From Chloroflexota bacterium (GTDB lineage: Bacteria; Chloroflexota; Dehalococcoidia; UBA2979), in assembly GCA_009843585.1 (NCBI GenBank), contig VYDC01000202.1, forward strand, positions 1-5,053: a DNA stretch of 5,053 nucleotides, in the 5' to 3' direction. Under the pieces are notes generated by a model that saw nothing but the letters and a program-made list of their open reading frames with translations, had not been told where the DNA came from and made no database searches. Position numbers and translations under genes: made by a program. Positions 5,050 to 5,053 of the stretch are shown one piece after another (position 1 is the stretch's first letter; each line of letters starts with the position of its first letter).

Positions 5050-5053
5050 CCTC

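Noticed and set aside
4994..5053. Possible C-terminal end of a minus-strand gene: 19 open codons ending at TAG (plus-strand 4994-4996), product ending SPDPGDRTR
   Set aside because: About 10 of 19 third positions are G or C, far below the nearly all-G/C third positions of the genes here, and rare codons such as CTA, ACA and AGG appear. Too short to support; sequence beyond 5053 would decide.

Overview
The window is very GC-rich, roughly three quarters G+C by eye, with strongly G/C-biased third codon positions, frequent GTG starts and clear purine-rich Shine-Dalgarno sites. It holds seven protein genes and little non-coding DNA. One gene looks like an F420-dependent PPOX-fold reductase, which points to an F420-making bacterium: an actinobacterium (for example a Thermoleophilia-like lineage), or a GC-rich Chloroflexi or Rokubacteria-type organism. 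The sequence alone does not decide between these. I saw no tRNA, rRNA, CRISPR array, transposase, phage gene, transporter or regulator.

Layout. At the left edge (12-341, plus) is a small antibiotic-biosynthesis-monooxygenase-like ABM-fold protein, preceded by its ribosome binding site. It converges on a minus-strand PPOX-class reductase (386-784) resembling the mycobacterial F420-dependent biliverdin reductase Rv2074. A 122-bp divergent gap (785-906) separates this from a plus-strand run of four close or overlapping genes: a tandem two-domain VOC (glyoxalase-fold) protein (907-1806), a phosphotriesterase-family amidohydrolase with all metal ligands intact (1841-2791), and the alpha (2788-3306) and beta (3306-3884) halves of a thiamine-diphosphate decarboxylase of the sulfopyruvate/phosphonopyruvate type. 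After a 184-bp leader containing two related hairpins comes a DhnA-type class I aldolase (4069-4956). The last 97 bp hold a GC hairpin just after the aldolase stop and a short, less GC-rich stretch with GATC every 12 nt and two mutually exclusive stem-loops.

Working together. The gene order and overlaps support one transcription unit from the VOC gene through the decarboxylase beta gene, with the aldolase downstream on the same strand and possibly separately controlled. A metal hydrolase, a 2-oxoacid decarboxylase for a phosphono- or sulfo-substituted pyruvate, and a Schiff-base aldolase would fit a small catabolic route for an organophosphorus, phosphonate or sulfonate compound. That pathway is inference: no PEP mutase, phosphonatase, sulfolactate dehydrogenase or transporter is in view. 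Each family assignment is firmer than the pathway.
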